Origin: Granulosicoccus sp045106195
GTDB lineage: Bacteria; Pseudomonadota; Gammaproteobacteria; Granulosicoccales; Granulosicoccaceae
NCBI GenBank assembly: GCA_045106195.1
Contig: JBGCEH010000009.1
Location: 520,007-584,006 of the forward strand
Reading direction: 5' to 3'
Length of the DNA stretch: 64,000 nucleotides
In this document: positions 52,645 through 63,000 of the stretch, one piece after another
Numbering within the stretch: position 1 is the first letter of the stretch
Layout of the letters: each line of letters opens with the position of its first letter
The notes under the pieces: model-generated
What the model saw: the letters and a program-made list of their open reading frames with translations, nothing else
The model's database searches: none
What the model was told of the DNA's origin: nothing
Position numbers and translations under genes: made by a program

Positions 52645-53084
52645 CTGCATGTCGCGCAAACGCCAGAGTGCCACTGACCTGAAATCGACGAGAGAGGCGC
52701 TATAGAGCACTTTTTCTCTATGGACATCAGGCTCGCCAATTTAATCGCCAGGCTTTGTCCCAAGCGTCAAGGCCTGCGAATATTTCCGTTCATCTATTAT
52801 CCGGAAAGCCCATAGCACTGCTAAAGAATGACGGAATTTTCTCTCATTTTTAACACAAAGCAGTGCAGCATTTTCAGTGTGTATCTTTGCTTATCGTTGG
52901 AATATTTTTGAAATAAGTCTCAATTCAATACCCATAATTCATCGCATAACTCATTGTATTAACATAATTTCATTAAATATCTCAATTTTTTTACCGCCAT
53001 ATGTTGCATTGCAAAATAAAGACCCTTATACTGCACTGCAACAAGACTTACGAATTTCCTTCCCATCCTAACGGAGTTATTCAC
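52645..53084. other. Intergenic region upstream of the first phasin gene
   Basis: An AT-rich gap of 440 bases between the second phaB and phaP1 with no open frame of interest. The right end holds the phasin promoter and operators described separately. A further copy of the TGCA-type motif in inverted orientation, GCAGTGCAGCA, lies at 52860-52870. Confidence 0.6.
53004..53044 (+). promoter_or_regulatory. phaP1 promoter overlapped by two PhaR-like sites (E and F)
   Basis: A good sigma-70-type promoter is visible: TTGCAT (53004-53009), a 17-base spacer, and TATACT (53027-53032). TGCATTGCA (53005-53013) covers the -35 box. TGCACTGCA (53032-53040), within the 17-base conserved site ATACTGCACTGCAACAA, covers the end of the -10 box. 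Repressor bound at either site would exclude RNA polymerase. The phaP1 ATG is 41 bases past the second site. Binding by PhaR (encoded at 54171) is inferred from the known role of that family. Confidence 0.65.
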
Positions 53085-53435
53085 ATGCAAAACATCACTG
53101 AAAACATGAACGAGCAATTCAAGCAACTTCTCGACCTTCAAACTCGTGCCCTTGAGCCGTTCCGAATCTTTGCCGGTATGTCTGCCGATGCCGCTGAGCA
53201 AGTCGCTCGTCAAAACTATGCAGTGGCAGGTGACGTTCTTGAGTACGCTACCAAGTCTGCAAACTTGCCTCTGTCCGGCGATGATCTGCAAAATGTTGCA
53301 TCTGCCCAGGTTGCAGAAGCATCAACTTTCGCAGAGCTGATGGGCACACGCGCAACTGAGTATGCCGACATGGCTCAGGCGTTCAGTACCAAGGCAAAAG
53401 AGGCGACTGAAGCCGCAGCCAGCTCATTTAAATAA
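53085..53435 (+). CDS. phaP: Phasin family protein (first copy)
   Basis: A granule-coating phasin of 116 residues, amphipathic and largely helical. ITENMNEQFKQLLDLQTRAL and ARQNYAVAGDVLEYA match the phasin_2 family, as does the Ala-rich helix ending in AKEATEAAASSFK. It has neither a signal peptide nor a basic tail. ATG 53085 has ACGGAG eight bases upstream. The open frame to 53001 runs through the promoter and is not coding. Expression is probably high and repressed by PhaR when no granules are present. Confidence 0.88.
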   Translation: MQNITENMNEQFKQLLDLQTRALEPFRIFAGMSADAAEQVARQNYAVAGDVLEYATKSANLPLSGDDLQNVASAQVAEASTFAELMGTRATEYADMAQAFSTKAKEATEAAASSFK

Positions 53436-53457
53436 TCGATACACCTGTTGTGATCCC

Positions 53458-53496
53458 GGCTTGCCGAAGCAGTAGCAATTAGCGATTCGGCAAGCC
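53458..53496. terminator. Strong hairpin between phaP1 and phaP2
   Basis: GGCTTGCCGAA (53458-53468) pairs perfectly over 11 bases with TTCGGCAAGCC (53486-53496). It starts 22 bases after the phaP1 stop. No T-run follows, so it may terminate partially or stabilise the 3' end of the abundant phaP1 mRNA. Confidence 0.65.
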
Positions 53497-53646
53497 ATCA
53501 AGCCTGATACAACGCAGTTTAAAGGACGGTTAGCCGGATTTTCAAAAGCTGAAACCGGACTAAACAGCGCTGAGATCCTCTCTCGAGGCGCTTCATCAGA
53601 TGTTCAGTAACCACACAATCTTCGCCTGGCGAAAGTGGAGTCCAGA

Positions 53647-54054
53647 ATGAAATCAGTAAACGAGCAGATTGCAGAAATGCAGAAGAAGACCATGGAAAGC
53701 CTAGAGCCCATGCAGAATATGAACAACGTTGCCGCTCAGGCATTCGAGCGTATCGCCCGTAAAAACTACGATCTGATGGGCGATCTGGTTGAATACGCCG
53801 TCGCTCAGGTCAAGCTGCCAGAAGGTGAGGCCGACGTTCAGAAGGTGTACGAGCAGCGTGTAGCAGAAACTAAAGCCTTTGCGGACAAGGTCAATGAACG
53901 TGCCGCCGAATATGTAGCGCTAGCCGGCGAACTGGGCGAGATGGTATCCAGCAGTGCATCAGCAGCGGCAGATTCCTCAGCTCCTGCTACAAAAAGCAAA
54001 GCACCTGCAGCCAAGAAAGCTGCTGCAAAGAAGAGAACTGCCAAGGCCAAGTAA
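53647..54054 (+). CDS. phaP: Phasin family protein with Lys/Ala-rich tail (second copy)
   Basis: A second phasin of 135 residues. The core (NEQIAEMQKKTMESLEPMQ, ARKNYDLMGDLVEYAVAQVK) is a diverged copy of the first phasin. Its C-terminal 35 residues form an Ala/Ser/Lys tail (KAPAAKKAAAKKRTAKAK) like the histone-like tail of PhaF, which binds DNA and helps partition granules. The first copy lacks this. ATG 53647 follows GTGGAG (53635-53640); the GTG at 53635 is part of that site. It lies between two hairpins. Confidence 0.87.
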   Translation: MKSVNEQIAEMQKKTMESLEPMQNMNNVAAQAFERIARKNYDLMGDLVEYAVAQVKLPEGEADVQKVYEQRVAETKAFADKVNERAAEYVALAGELGEMVSSSASAAADSSAPATKSKAPAAKKAAAKKRTAKAK

Positions 54055-54091
54055 TCTTCTGGCCTTTCTGGTCTTTATCGGATCGGATGAA

Positions 54092-54123
54092 GGGCGAGGT
54101 TCCATTGTTGACGAACCTCGCCC
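54092..54123. terminator. Hairpin between phaP2 and phaR
   Basis: GGGCGAGGTTC (54092-54102) pairs perfectly over 11 bases with GAACCTCGCCC (54113-54123) around a 10-base loop. It lies between the phaP2 stop and the phaR start and has no T-run. It probably reduces read-through so that phaR is made in smaller amounts than the phasins. Confidence 0.65.
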
Positions 54124-54170
54124 CTTACATCATTGTGTAGGTGTCAGCGGATCATTCTCCGAGAGTATTT

Positions 54171-54632
54171 GTGAATCAGACCAGAGTAATCAAGAAATAC
54201 GCGAACCGTCGGCTTTACGACACCGTCGCCAGTAAACACGTCACGCTCAGTGACATCCGCGAGATGATCGTGCAAGGTGTGGATATCCAGATCCTCGAAG
54301 ATACCTCTGGGGACGACATCACGAGACCTTTGTTGCTGCAGATCATTGTAGAGCAGGAACAAAACGGCGGACAGCCGATATTGACCGAGCTATTGCTCGC
54401 TCAACTCATTCGCTTCTACGGCAATCCCATGCAGGGCATGATGGCTGAGTATCTGCAGAAAAGTGTTAGCACTTTTGTCTCTCAGCAAAGTACCGTACAA
54501 GAACAGATGCAGCACATGCTATCGAATACACCGATAGATACGATAAGAGATCTCATGGCTCAGAACATGAAAACCTGGGATGCAGTGTTCAAAGGCGCTA
54601 CCGAAAGAGACAATCAAGATGAGAAGAAATAA
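54171..54632 (+). CDS. phaR: Polyhydroxyalkanoate synthesis repressor PhaR
   Basis: A 153-residue regulator. The N-terminal PHB_acc_N domain reads VIKKYANRRLYDTVASKHVTL and binds DNA; the following PHB_acc region (LTELLLAQLIRFYGNPMQGMM) is the granule/oligomer-sensing part. PhaR represses phasin and other pha genes until it is titrated by nascent PHA granules. The start is GTG: 54171 has GAGAG upstream, while GTG 54141 would add ten residues without a good ribosome site. It lies between the phasins and phaC; its likely targets are the TGCA-type sites in this window. Confidence 0.93.
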   Translation: MNQTRVIKKYANRRLYDTVASKHVTLSDIREMIVQGVDIQILEDTSGDDITRPLLLQIIVEQEQNGGQPILTELLLAQLIRFYGNPMQGMMAEYLQKSVSTFVSQQSTVQEQMQHMLSNTPIDTIRDLMAQNMKTWDAVFKGATERDNQDEKK

Positions 54633-54704
54633 CCCACTCACGATTTTTTAGACCTGCATGCCTGCTAGTGCTGACCTACCTATGAACAATTGCGAGAGAA
54701 CCCT

Positions 54705-56486
54705 GTGAGCGATCAAGAAAAGCTAATCAATGAACACGTAGAAGAAATGACCAAGACATTTTCGAATGTCTGGCAACAAAATGCGACCTTGATGACACAG
54801 CTGTTCAACCAGTCTCATCAGATGCTGACTCAGAACAACATGGATCCGATGAACATTGGTCCTGCGTTTACGGAAGCTACAAAGGTCATGGTCAATGATC
54901 CTCAGAAATTAATGGAAGCCAACTACGAGCTCTGGAAGGAACATGTGGCTCTAATGCAGCAAGCCACCATGGATCTGATGAAAAAAGGTGTTGGCAATTC
55001 TGATGAGCCCTTCGACAGACGTTTCAAGCATGATGACTGGACGAGTAATCCGGTGTTCGACTACATCAGAAAGTCATACTTGATTACCAGTAAGTGGATG
55101 GTCAAAACCATGACCTCCATAGAAGGTCTGAGTGAAGCGGACAAAAACAAGATTGTATTTCATTCTCAGCTGCTGGCAGACGCATTCTCGCCCTCCAATT
55201 TCTTCATGACTAACCCCGAAGCCATTCGTACGATGGTGGAGACCAATGGACAAAGCGTTGTTAAGGGACTACAGAACCTTCAGCGTGATCTCGACCCTGC
55301 AACGAGTCAGCTGAGCATCATGATGAGCGATCCTGATGCATTCGAGCTGGGCAAGAACATCGCCACCACTCCCGGCAAGATTGTCTATCAGAACGATCTG
55401 GTACAGCTTATACAGTACGAACCCACGACAGCAAAAGTTTACGAACGCCCACTAGTCATTGCCCCGCCCTGGATAAACAAGTACTACATTCTGGATCTGC
55501 AACCCAAGAACTCGTTCATCGCGTGGGCTGTAGAACAGGGTTATACCGTATTTGTCATCTCATGGGTAAATCCTGACTCGGAATTGGGAGGCAAAACTTT
55601 TGAGGACTACATGCAGGAAGGCATTCTAGATGTGCTGGATGCAGTAGAGGATGCAACGGGTGTCGCTGAAGTTTCAATGATCGGGTATTGCATAGGCGGT
55701 ACGCTGCTTAGTTCTACACTGGGCTATATGGCAGAGAAAGGCGATGACCGGATCAAGGCAGCCACCTTCTTCGCATCCCAGGCAGACTTCTCAGAAGCTG
55801 GCGACTTGAAACTCTTTACTGATGAGGCACAGGTTGACAACCTCGAGCGCATGATGAGTGACAAGGGCTACCTGGAAGGTAAATCGATGGCAACGACCTT
55901 CAACATGCTGCGTTCCAACGATCTTATCTGGTCGTTCTATGTAGACAACTACTTGCTCGGCAAAGATCCGCTGAAATTTGACCTGCTCTACTGGAATGCA
56001 GACTCTACACGCATGCCGCGTGAAACACATCTGTTCTACTTGCGAGAGATGTACATTAATAACAACCTCTCGAAACCAGGTGGCATCACGCTCAAAGGCG
56101 TGCCTATCGACTTGTCAAAAGTGACTATCCCCATCTATCTACAGGCCGCCAAGGAAGACCACATTGCGCCTTACCCGTCGGTATTCAAGTCGACAGGCCT
56201 TTATGGGGGACCAGTCCGATTTATGCTGGCGGGTTCAGGACATATTGCAGGGGTGATCAATCCGCCGGCAGCGCAGAAATACAATCACTGGATTAACGAG
56301 GACCAGCCAAAAGACCTTGATGCCTGGCTCGAAGGCGCAGAGGAACATAAGGGATCGTGGTGGAACGACTGGGACAAGTGGCTGTCCGAGCACTCCGGCA
56401 AGAAAGTCGCCAAGCGCATTCCAGGCTCAGGTAAGCTTGGCGTAATTGAAGATGCTCCAGGTACGTTTGTTTCCGTAAAGAGTTAA
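54705..56486 (+). CDS. phaC: Class I poly(3-hydroxyalkanoate) synthase PhaC
   Basis: The polymerase that builds PHB from (R)-3-hydroxybutyryl-CoA, 593 residues as expected for class I. The lipase-like box MIGYCIGGTLLS carries the catalytic nucleophile Cys329. APPWINKYYILDLQPKNSF and FVISWVNPD are family blocks. The catalytic Asp lies near AKEDHIAPY and the His in GSGHIAGVINPP. The start is GTG 54705 with GAGAG at 54695-54699; a TTG at 54690 is less likely. No PhaE partner is needed by class I enzymes. The gene follows phaR by 72 bases and ends 14 bases from the convergent aldo/keto reductase stop. Confidence 0.95.
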   Translation: MSDQEKLINEHVEEMTKTFSNVWQQNATLMTQLFNQSHQMLTQNNMDPMNIGPAFTEATKVMVNDPQKLMEANYELWKEHVALMQQATMDLMKKGVGNSDEPFDRRFKHDDWTSNPVFDYIRKSYLITSKWMVKTMTSIEGLSEADKNKIVFHSQLLADAFSPSNFFMTNPEAIRTMVETNGQSVVKGLQNLQRDLDPATSQLSIMMSDPDAFELGKNIATTPGKIVYQNDLVQLIQYEPTTAKVYERPLVIAPPWINKYYILDLQPKNSFIAWAVEQGYTVFVISWVNPDSELGGKTFEDYMQEGILDVLDAVEDATGVAEVSMIGYCIGGTLLSSTLGYMAEKGDDRIKAATFFASQADFSEAGDLKLFTDEAQVDNLERMMSDKGYLEGKSMATTFNMLRSNDLIWSFYVDNYLLGKDPLKFDLLYWNADSTRMPRETHLFYLREMYINNNLSKPGGITLKGVPIDLSKVTIPIYLQAAKEDHIAPYPSVFKSTGLYGGPVRFMLAGSGHIAGVINPPAAQKYNHWINEDQPKDLDAWLEGAEEHKGSWWNDWDKWLSEHSGKKVAKRIPGSGKLGVIEDAPGTFVSVKS

Positions 56487-56500
56487 AAGCAGAACGTCTA

Positions 56501-57514
56501 TCAGGCAGGAATTGGGGCTTCAGAATGCATGAGGCCCTCGTTCTTCAGATCAGACCACAAGCTCGGTGGAATATCAGCGTTGAACCAGCCTAGAATCTGT
56601 TTCATCTCCTGACGCGAGCGTGGACCGGGAATGACGCTGGACACCAATGAGGAGCCCAAGGGGAATTGAAGTGCAGCAGATGCTAGGTCTACCCCGTTCG
56701 CTGCACACACAACACTGATCGCACTCACTTTTTTCGTAATTTCTTCGGGTGCTTCGGCATAGTTCCAGGTTTTACCTCCAACCAGAATGCCGGAGTTAAA
56801 TGGCCCACCAAGAATAATCGAAGTACCTGCCCGCTCGCACGCTGGAAAAAGGTCATCCAAAGGTGTCTGCTCAAGCAAAGTGTAACGACCAGCCAGGAGG
56901 AACGCATCCCATTGCCCATGCTGCAAGGCTTGCTGACACACTTCTTTTTCGTTTACACCCAATCCGATAGCCTTGATATCGCCAGCACAACGCAATTCAT
57001 CCAGCGCTTTGTATCCACCGGACATGGCATCGGCAAACAAGGTGGCATTGGCTTTCCCATGTTGCATCTCACCGATGTCATGCAACAATAAAATGTCAAT
57101 ATGGTCCAGCCCCATACGCTGCAAACTGTCCTCGTAGGAACGCATCACGCCGCTGTAAGAATAATCGTACACCTGGTGAAAAGGAAAACTCCCTGGCCAT
57201 TCGGCAGCAGACGCATCCTTTGGATACCCCGGCGCTAACAGACGACCTGCCTTTGTCGACAAGACCCAATTGTTCCGGTGCCTGAGGCCGCGACCTACGA
57301 AATGTTCAGAGCGGCCAAATCCATAAAATGGTGCAGTATCAGCGTAGCTGATACCGTTCGACAAGCCTTCTTCAATGGCAGCTTCCATGTCGGTATCCGC
57401 TACAGTTCTATGGTTACCCGCCATGGCGGCACAGCCCAGACCCAGTTCTGTCACCATTAACGATGTATTGCCGATAGGTCTTTTCGGAAATTGTCTCACG
57501 ATAGCTGGTTCCAC
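56501..57514 (-). CDS. Aldo/keto reductase (D-threo-aldose / pyridoxal dehydrogenase-like branch)
   Basis: An NAD(P)-dependent (beta/alpha)8-barrel oxidoreductase of 337 residues. The catalytic tetrad is visible as Asp and Tyr in ISYADTAPFYGFGRSE, Lys in STKAGRLL and His in DILLLHDIG. A SVIPGPRSRQEM segment near the C-terminus binds the cofactor phosphate. The LGLGCAAMAGNHR N-terminus and overall length fit the D-threo-aldose 1-dehydrogenase, L-fucose dehydrogenase and pyridoxal 4-dehydrogenase branch. The substrate is unknown. It is convergent with phaC. Confidence 0.85.
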   Translation of the reverse strand: MEPAIVRQFPKRPIGNTSLMVTELGLGCAAMAGNHRTVADTDMEAAIEEGLSNGISYADTAPFYGFGRSEHFVGRGLRHRNNWVLSTKAGRLLAPGYPKDASAAEWPGSFPFHQVYDYSYSGVMRSYEDSLQRMGLDHIDILLLHDIGEMQHGKANATLFADAMSGGYKALDELRCAGDIKAIGLGVNEKEVCQQALQHGQWDAFLLAGRYTLLEQTPLDDLFPACERAGTSIILGGPFNSGILVGGKTWNYAEAPEEITKKVSAISVVCAANGVDLASAALQFPLGSSLVSSVIPGPRSRQEMKQILGWFNADIPPSLWSDLKNEGLMHSEAPIPA

Positions 57515-57568
57515 GAAATTAGCCGAATGTAGTATGGCATTAGCGAGTCGAGCTTGCCACCGAGACTT

Positions 57569-59072
57569 CTAGCTTGTTGTCTTTTCAGAGCGATGGACAA
57601 TAGATTGCAAAGATTCCTTGTCAGCTTCCAATGAGCCACCGAGGCTCCCGATAATGGGAAGCGGATCAATAAAACGCCAGGCGGGTAGTGACGTCAACAT
57701 GCTGCTCATGATGGCACCGCCACGCAACAGATACCGCCACGCAACAGATAAAGGATATAACCGATTGACAGGCCCGATGTCGTTGTTACAACCGTGCCAA
57801 CAGTACCTCGTGATAACGCAATCTGAGATTCCATCTCTTCTCGTCGACTTTCAGAGCTATCCGAAAGCATTGCGTACATGTCAGGATCCTGCTGTTGGGC
57901 CATTGCAAACAAATTAGCGATACTTACAGAATCGTCAAATATATCATTGCTGAACTCCGACTTACTCCACCCTACCCGTCGCCCCGATAAATATTCGGAA
58001 ATAACATTATCGTGGAGCGCTGGCCCGGCAGACATCTCATCATCGACCCCGTCTCCAATATTCAGAAAGCGACTAGTTAAAAGGCCGTTCAAGGTATCTG
58101 CTGCAACGGATGTCATCGGTTCGATAGCACCTTCCGTAAGTTCTGATCAGATGTTGTGTAGCTATTATCTGAGACGGTGGTTGACTGATTGCTATTCACA
58201 TAAAGTGACAGATGTTGATTTGGACTATCAATGATGAACTCTGGGCTGGCGATGAATGGACTAGACACAGGGGAAGCGTTCTGTATTTCTGGCTCGACAT
58301 CCGGTATGAATTGAACGTCAAAGAGCATCGTTGCAACACCACCTCAACCATCATTTGCTGTCAGTAGAACTTTGGCGTTTACTATATCTAATGGAACGAT
58401 GCCAAGACTTAACTCTTCTGTCTCTTGATTAAATATGATCCAGTCAGGAAGCGGTTGCCCATCAGCGAGCGTCAATGAAAAGCTGAGAACATCGCCATCC
58501 TCATCGAAAAACGCGTCATCGCCAACAGCAATTGGATTTCTAATATCGAATAATTGAACATCAATTTGCCTATCAGGTACACGCTCGGGCGCATCATTTT
58601 CGTCTATCAATGTGACGTTTATCACCTCAGTAGTAATGCCTCCCGGGATCGAGTCAACAGCCTGCTCAAATCCCACCTCATAAGAAGCATCCGTTGCTAA
58701 CTGTCTACCTGAATCAATATTGAATTCGGCCAGCTTACTGATATCTTCAGCTGTATCTATACCACTATTTGAGTTCTTATTTTCTAGCGCATCCAATACA
58801 TACAACGTGTCTCGGGTCAGTTCAATATCTTCCGCACGCCGATAATACTTGTAAAAATCTTCCTGACCGACTGCAAGGCCAAGCGGGTGCTCGGCTGAGA
58901 AAAGCAACCGCGGTTCCAGCACATCGAATAACGTATGACGCTTAACTAAGGAGCCTGGTTGAGCATTACGCCAGCGACTTAACGCAGTAAAAGGGTAATT
59001 CGCAGACAAAGGTTTACCCCTTCTGAACTTCACAACGGGAAATGGGTATTGAACATGCCACTTGGACTGCAT
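57569..59072 (-). pseudogene. Decayed LEPR-XLL surface-type protein gene
   Basis: The 5' part (59072 down to 58347) encodes an N-terminus with LFDVLEPRLLFSAEHPL, the LEPR-XLL motif found near the start of giant surface proteins. It is followed by a dystroglycan-like domain (LPDWIIFNQETEELSLG). TGA at 58344-58346 interrupts the frame where the neighbouring intact gene has Gln-Gly-Gly. The same frame resumes with GGVATMLFDVQFIPD. A second break near 58135-58150 shifts the frame to ELTEGAIEPMTSV. A third is a 17-bp tandem duplication at 57716-57749. Reading across all three restores homology to the C-terminal module of the gene at 60068, ending at TAG 57569-57571. Its large central repeat region is missing. 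Confidence 0.85.
57716..57749. repeat. 17-bp tandem duplication causing a frameshift
   Basis: ACCGCCACGCAACAGAT occurs twice, at 57716-57732 and 57733-57749. Removing one copy restores a frame reading YLLRGGAIMSSMLTS on the minus strand and continues homology with the paralogue at 60068. With both copies the frame ends after RGGICCVAVPS. Confidence 0.9.
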
Positions 59073-59190
59073 GTACTAGTCCAGATTTACTAATAAAAAT
59101 TACGAACACTTCTCAATATCATATTAAAGTTATGTTACTCATCTCCAGTGCATTAACGATACTTTTACGCTCTTGTTTTTATCATTTAGT

Positions 59191-60052
59191 TCAACAAGAA
59201 ACATTGTTTCCGATAATAAAATAAAACGATTCACCATCGGTAACCAGAGAATTTTCAAGCGTAACTAAAATCGGTAGCGGGCCCACGAATCGCAACGCAG
59301 GTATTGATGAAAACATGCTGCTTATAATAACCCTCCAAGCTGCAGGTACCAAATGTACATATCATCGACGTCATCAGGCGAAACAACTAAGGTTACCTCT
59401 CGTTGATTAATAGGAACAGATTTACTTGCTTCAAATCCTGAGCCATCGCTGATAATCTCAGGCGTTCCAAAGAAGACTACCTCGGCGCTATTCGCTTGTA
59501 ATTCTGTTGAAGAATTTTCAGAATCCTGCCCGACAATACCGGTCGCCTGAACGTAAATATTGAAACCATCCTGACGATCTTCCACCAGATTGAAGCCGAC
59601 TGAATTTTCAGGAGCATTAAAATTATCAAAAAACACAACTGCTTCAATACCATTATCAATACCTGCAAACTTATTATCAGCGATGACTGAATTTGTTAGA
59701 GTCGCACCACCTCCGAAAGTGTAGATTCCTCGACCATCAGTGACTCTGCTAGTGTTATTGACAACTACACATCAGATACATAGATCATACCGAACAAACT
59801 CAGTCCTCCGACTGTTCTGGCACTGGTATCTTCATAGACAAACGAGCTGTTTATCGTGAACTCAGCGCCGAAGTTGTTGAATATACTACTACCTGAATAC
59901 AAAACTTCTTTGCCAGTAATGCGGTTACCCAAGTGTGTGACACGATAAATCACTACTACACCTGCATTTTTGAGCACACCTATAATGCCTTCCGATTCGT
60001 TGGATCTCAAAGACATCTTTATCACCTGTGTACAGCCACATGACACTGTCAT
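59191..60052 (-). pseudogene. Decayed fragment of a beta-helix/LEPR-XLL-family surface protein
   Basis: Minus-strand segments in different frames share one architecture. 60052-59765 encodes beta-helix-like repeats (SSIFNNFGAEFTINSSFVYE). After a frameshift near 59765 come DGRGIYTFGGGATLTNSVIADN and a region up to MYIWYLQLGG. After a further shift near 59330, ISSMFSSIPALRFVGPLPIL continues to a stop at 59191-59193. That last block matches the C-terminal end of the gene at 60068 (IMSSMLTSLPAWRFVDPLPIL). It therefore looks like the 3' remnant of a third family member. Only 15 bases separate it from the stop of the intact gene. Confidence 0.7.
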
Positions 60053-60067
60053 CCGACTAGCTGCCTG

Positions 60068-63000
60068 TTACATAAACTTATCAACATTCACTGGATAGCT
60101 AACCATAGACTCCAACGATTCACTATCGGCATCCAAAGAACCTTCAAGCGACCCAAGTATCGGAAGCGGGTCAACAAATCGCCAGGCGGGCAATGAGGTC
60201 AGCATACTACTCATGATTGCGCCACTGCGTAACATGTATAGAATATACCCAACCGACAAGCTGGACGTAGCTGATATTGCCGTTCCGACCACTCCACGTG
60301 ATGCGCGTATTTGTGAATCGAGTTCTTCCTTCTGCTTTTCGAAATCTGCTGATAAAATGTCGAACAACTCTGAATCCTGCTGTTGCAACTGAGCAAAAAG
60401 GTTTGCAATATCCACTGAATCGTTAAATATACTCTTACTTACTTCAGCATCCGAAGCAAAGTTCCACAATACTCTGTTACCGGACAGATATTGCGTGATA
60501 ACATTGCTATCAGCAAACTCCCGCGAAGATGCGGTGAAAGAATCGTTATCCATTAGATCAAAAAGACCATTACTCAAGATACTTTGCGTGCTACTCACTG
60601 ATATTGAAGCCATTTGATCAATTGCATCATCTTCAATATCTCCTTGAACTGTTGGTGAGCTAACACTATTTGAAACCGCAATCACCTGCCTCTCTCTCAC
60701 TGAAGAAACATTGATTTCATTACTGCTAATCGGTGAGTTAGTTAAACCTGAAATAGATTGAACGGTTGAAAATGCAGCCTGCAAGGGTGGCTCGACAAGA
60801 TCTAGAGGTTCACTATTAGGTCTGAATAGAACATCGAACTCCATCCTAACCGTCCCACCTTGATTGTCATCTGCTACTATTAATAAGGTTTCACTTATTG
60901 CCTCAGTCGGCGTGACACCCAAGCTTAGTTCGGTAGTCTGTTGATTGAATACTATCCAGTCGGGAAGCGATTTTCCATCCAGTCGTGTTATCGAAAGACT
61001 GAGCATGTCGCCATCTTCATCATAAAACAGTTTATTATCGACTGTTACAATCGAATCAGTTTCCAGTAGTTGATCCGGCCATTGCCTGTGTATCACTGGT
61101 CTATCATTTTCATCTGACACGATAACATTGACAGTTTGTGTATCAAATCCACTTTGTTGATCAACGACCTGAACAATTACCTCATAGATATTGTCAGTAT
61201 CGATATCATCGGGAACCTCAAAGTTCATTTCTTCCTTAAAAGTGAGTACACCGCTTGACTCGTCAATAACGAAATGTAAGGCGTCGTTACCACCTATAAC
61301 GCTGTATGTCAGACTATCATTTTCGTCCACATCAGTAGCTGTAACTATAGTCACTGACAATTGATTTTCAGACACTATCTTGGATCCTGTAACGCCACCT
61401 CCATCGCTAGTAATAGCGGGTGACTCATTGACATCGTCAACAATAATTGTCAGGGTCTGAACATCAGTCAATCCAGCGTTATCCATCACTGTCAGTTCGA
61501 CCTCATAACTATCTTGGATCTCGTGATCAGGAGCGGAAATAAACACCAGATTGCCATTAATAATGTCTACAGAAAACTCATCCTGGTCCAAGCCTCCGGT
61601 AATGCTGTACAACAACGTATTACTGTCAACGTCAGTAGATATTACTGACGTCACTGCAAGCTGATTTTCTTGGACAGAAATTGTCGCTAAATCCCCACCA
61701 CCATCGCTAGTGATCGATGGTGCTTCATTAACATTATTTACTGATATTGTTAGGATCTGCACATCATTTAGACTATCCGCCCCCAACTCTGTAACAATCA
61801 CATCTACAGTATAGGTGTGCTTTGCTTCATGATCAGGGAGATTGAGAAAAGACAACTCACCGCTACTCTCATCGATTATAAATTCGCTGGCATCAATACC
61901 ACCCAGACTGTATATTCTTGAACTACCTTCAGAGTCATCAGATACTATCGTAGCCACCGCTAATTGATTTTCATTTACGGCAACTGACGCCCTATCACTG
62001 CCATCGTTATTGAGTATCACTGGAGGCTCATTGATATCGTTTATAGTGATACTCATCCTCTGCGTATCCGTCAACTGGTCAATGCTTTCATCAGTCACAT
62101 TTATGTCAATGACATACCTGTCACGCCTTTCGTAGTCCGGGGCTGAGTTAAACGTCAGGATACCACTGCGTTCATTAATCGCAAAAGCATCTGCATCGGC
62201 TCCGTGTAAACTGTATATTCTGGTATCGCCATCGACATCAATCGAGCTGACCGTTGCCACTTCAGCCTGGTTTTCATCCACAAAAACAGTGGCAGTATCA
62301 CGTCCACCATTACTGGTTATTTTGGGCGCTTCGTTGACATCAGTTACCCTGACTATCAATGTCTGGATGTCTGCAAAGGCGTCTGGACTAGCTTCTGTAA
62401 CAACAACGTTCACACTATATACCTGTCTACTTTCAAAATCCGGCGGTTCAATAAATGACAGAACACCGCTATTTTCATCTATCGTGAACTCTCTTGCATC
62501 AATACCAGCCAGACTATATGTTCTTAAAGTATCATCAGGATCATAGGATAGTACTGTTGTGACTGCTGTCTGATTTTCGTTCAATGTTATCTGAGCGGTA
62601 CCCGCACCACCATTACTCGTAATAAGTGGTCTCTCGTTGACATCACTTATCAAGATTGTAAGGCTTTGCGTGTCTGTCAGGCCTGATACGCCCTCTTCCG
62701 AAACAATAGCATCAACGATATACGCCCCTCTGAATTCATGATCGGGTGCAGTCAAAAATGTCAGTACTCCACTAGTTTCATCGATAGTGAAATCACTGGA
62801 ATCGATTCCACCTAGACTGTAAAATAGAGAATCTCCATCAACATCATCGGACACTATCGTAGTCACTGCAGTCTGATTTTCATCTACGACAATCACTGCC
62901 GTATCGTTGCCGCCATTACTTGAGATACGCGGTGGTTCGTTAACGTCACCGACCGAAATTTCAAGCGATTGAATATCGTACAATTCCTCTGCAGTTGTTT

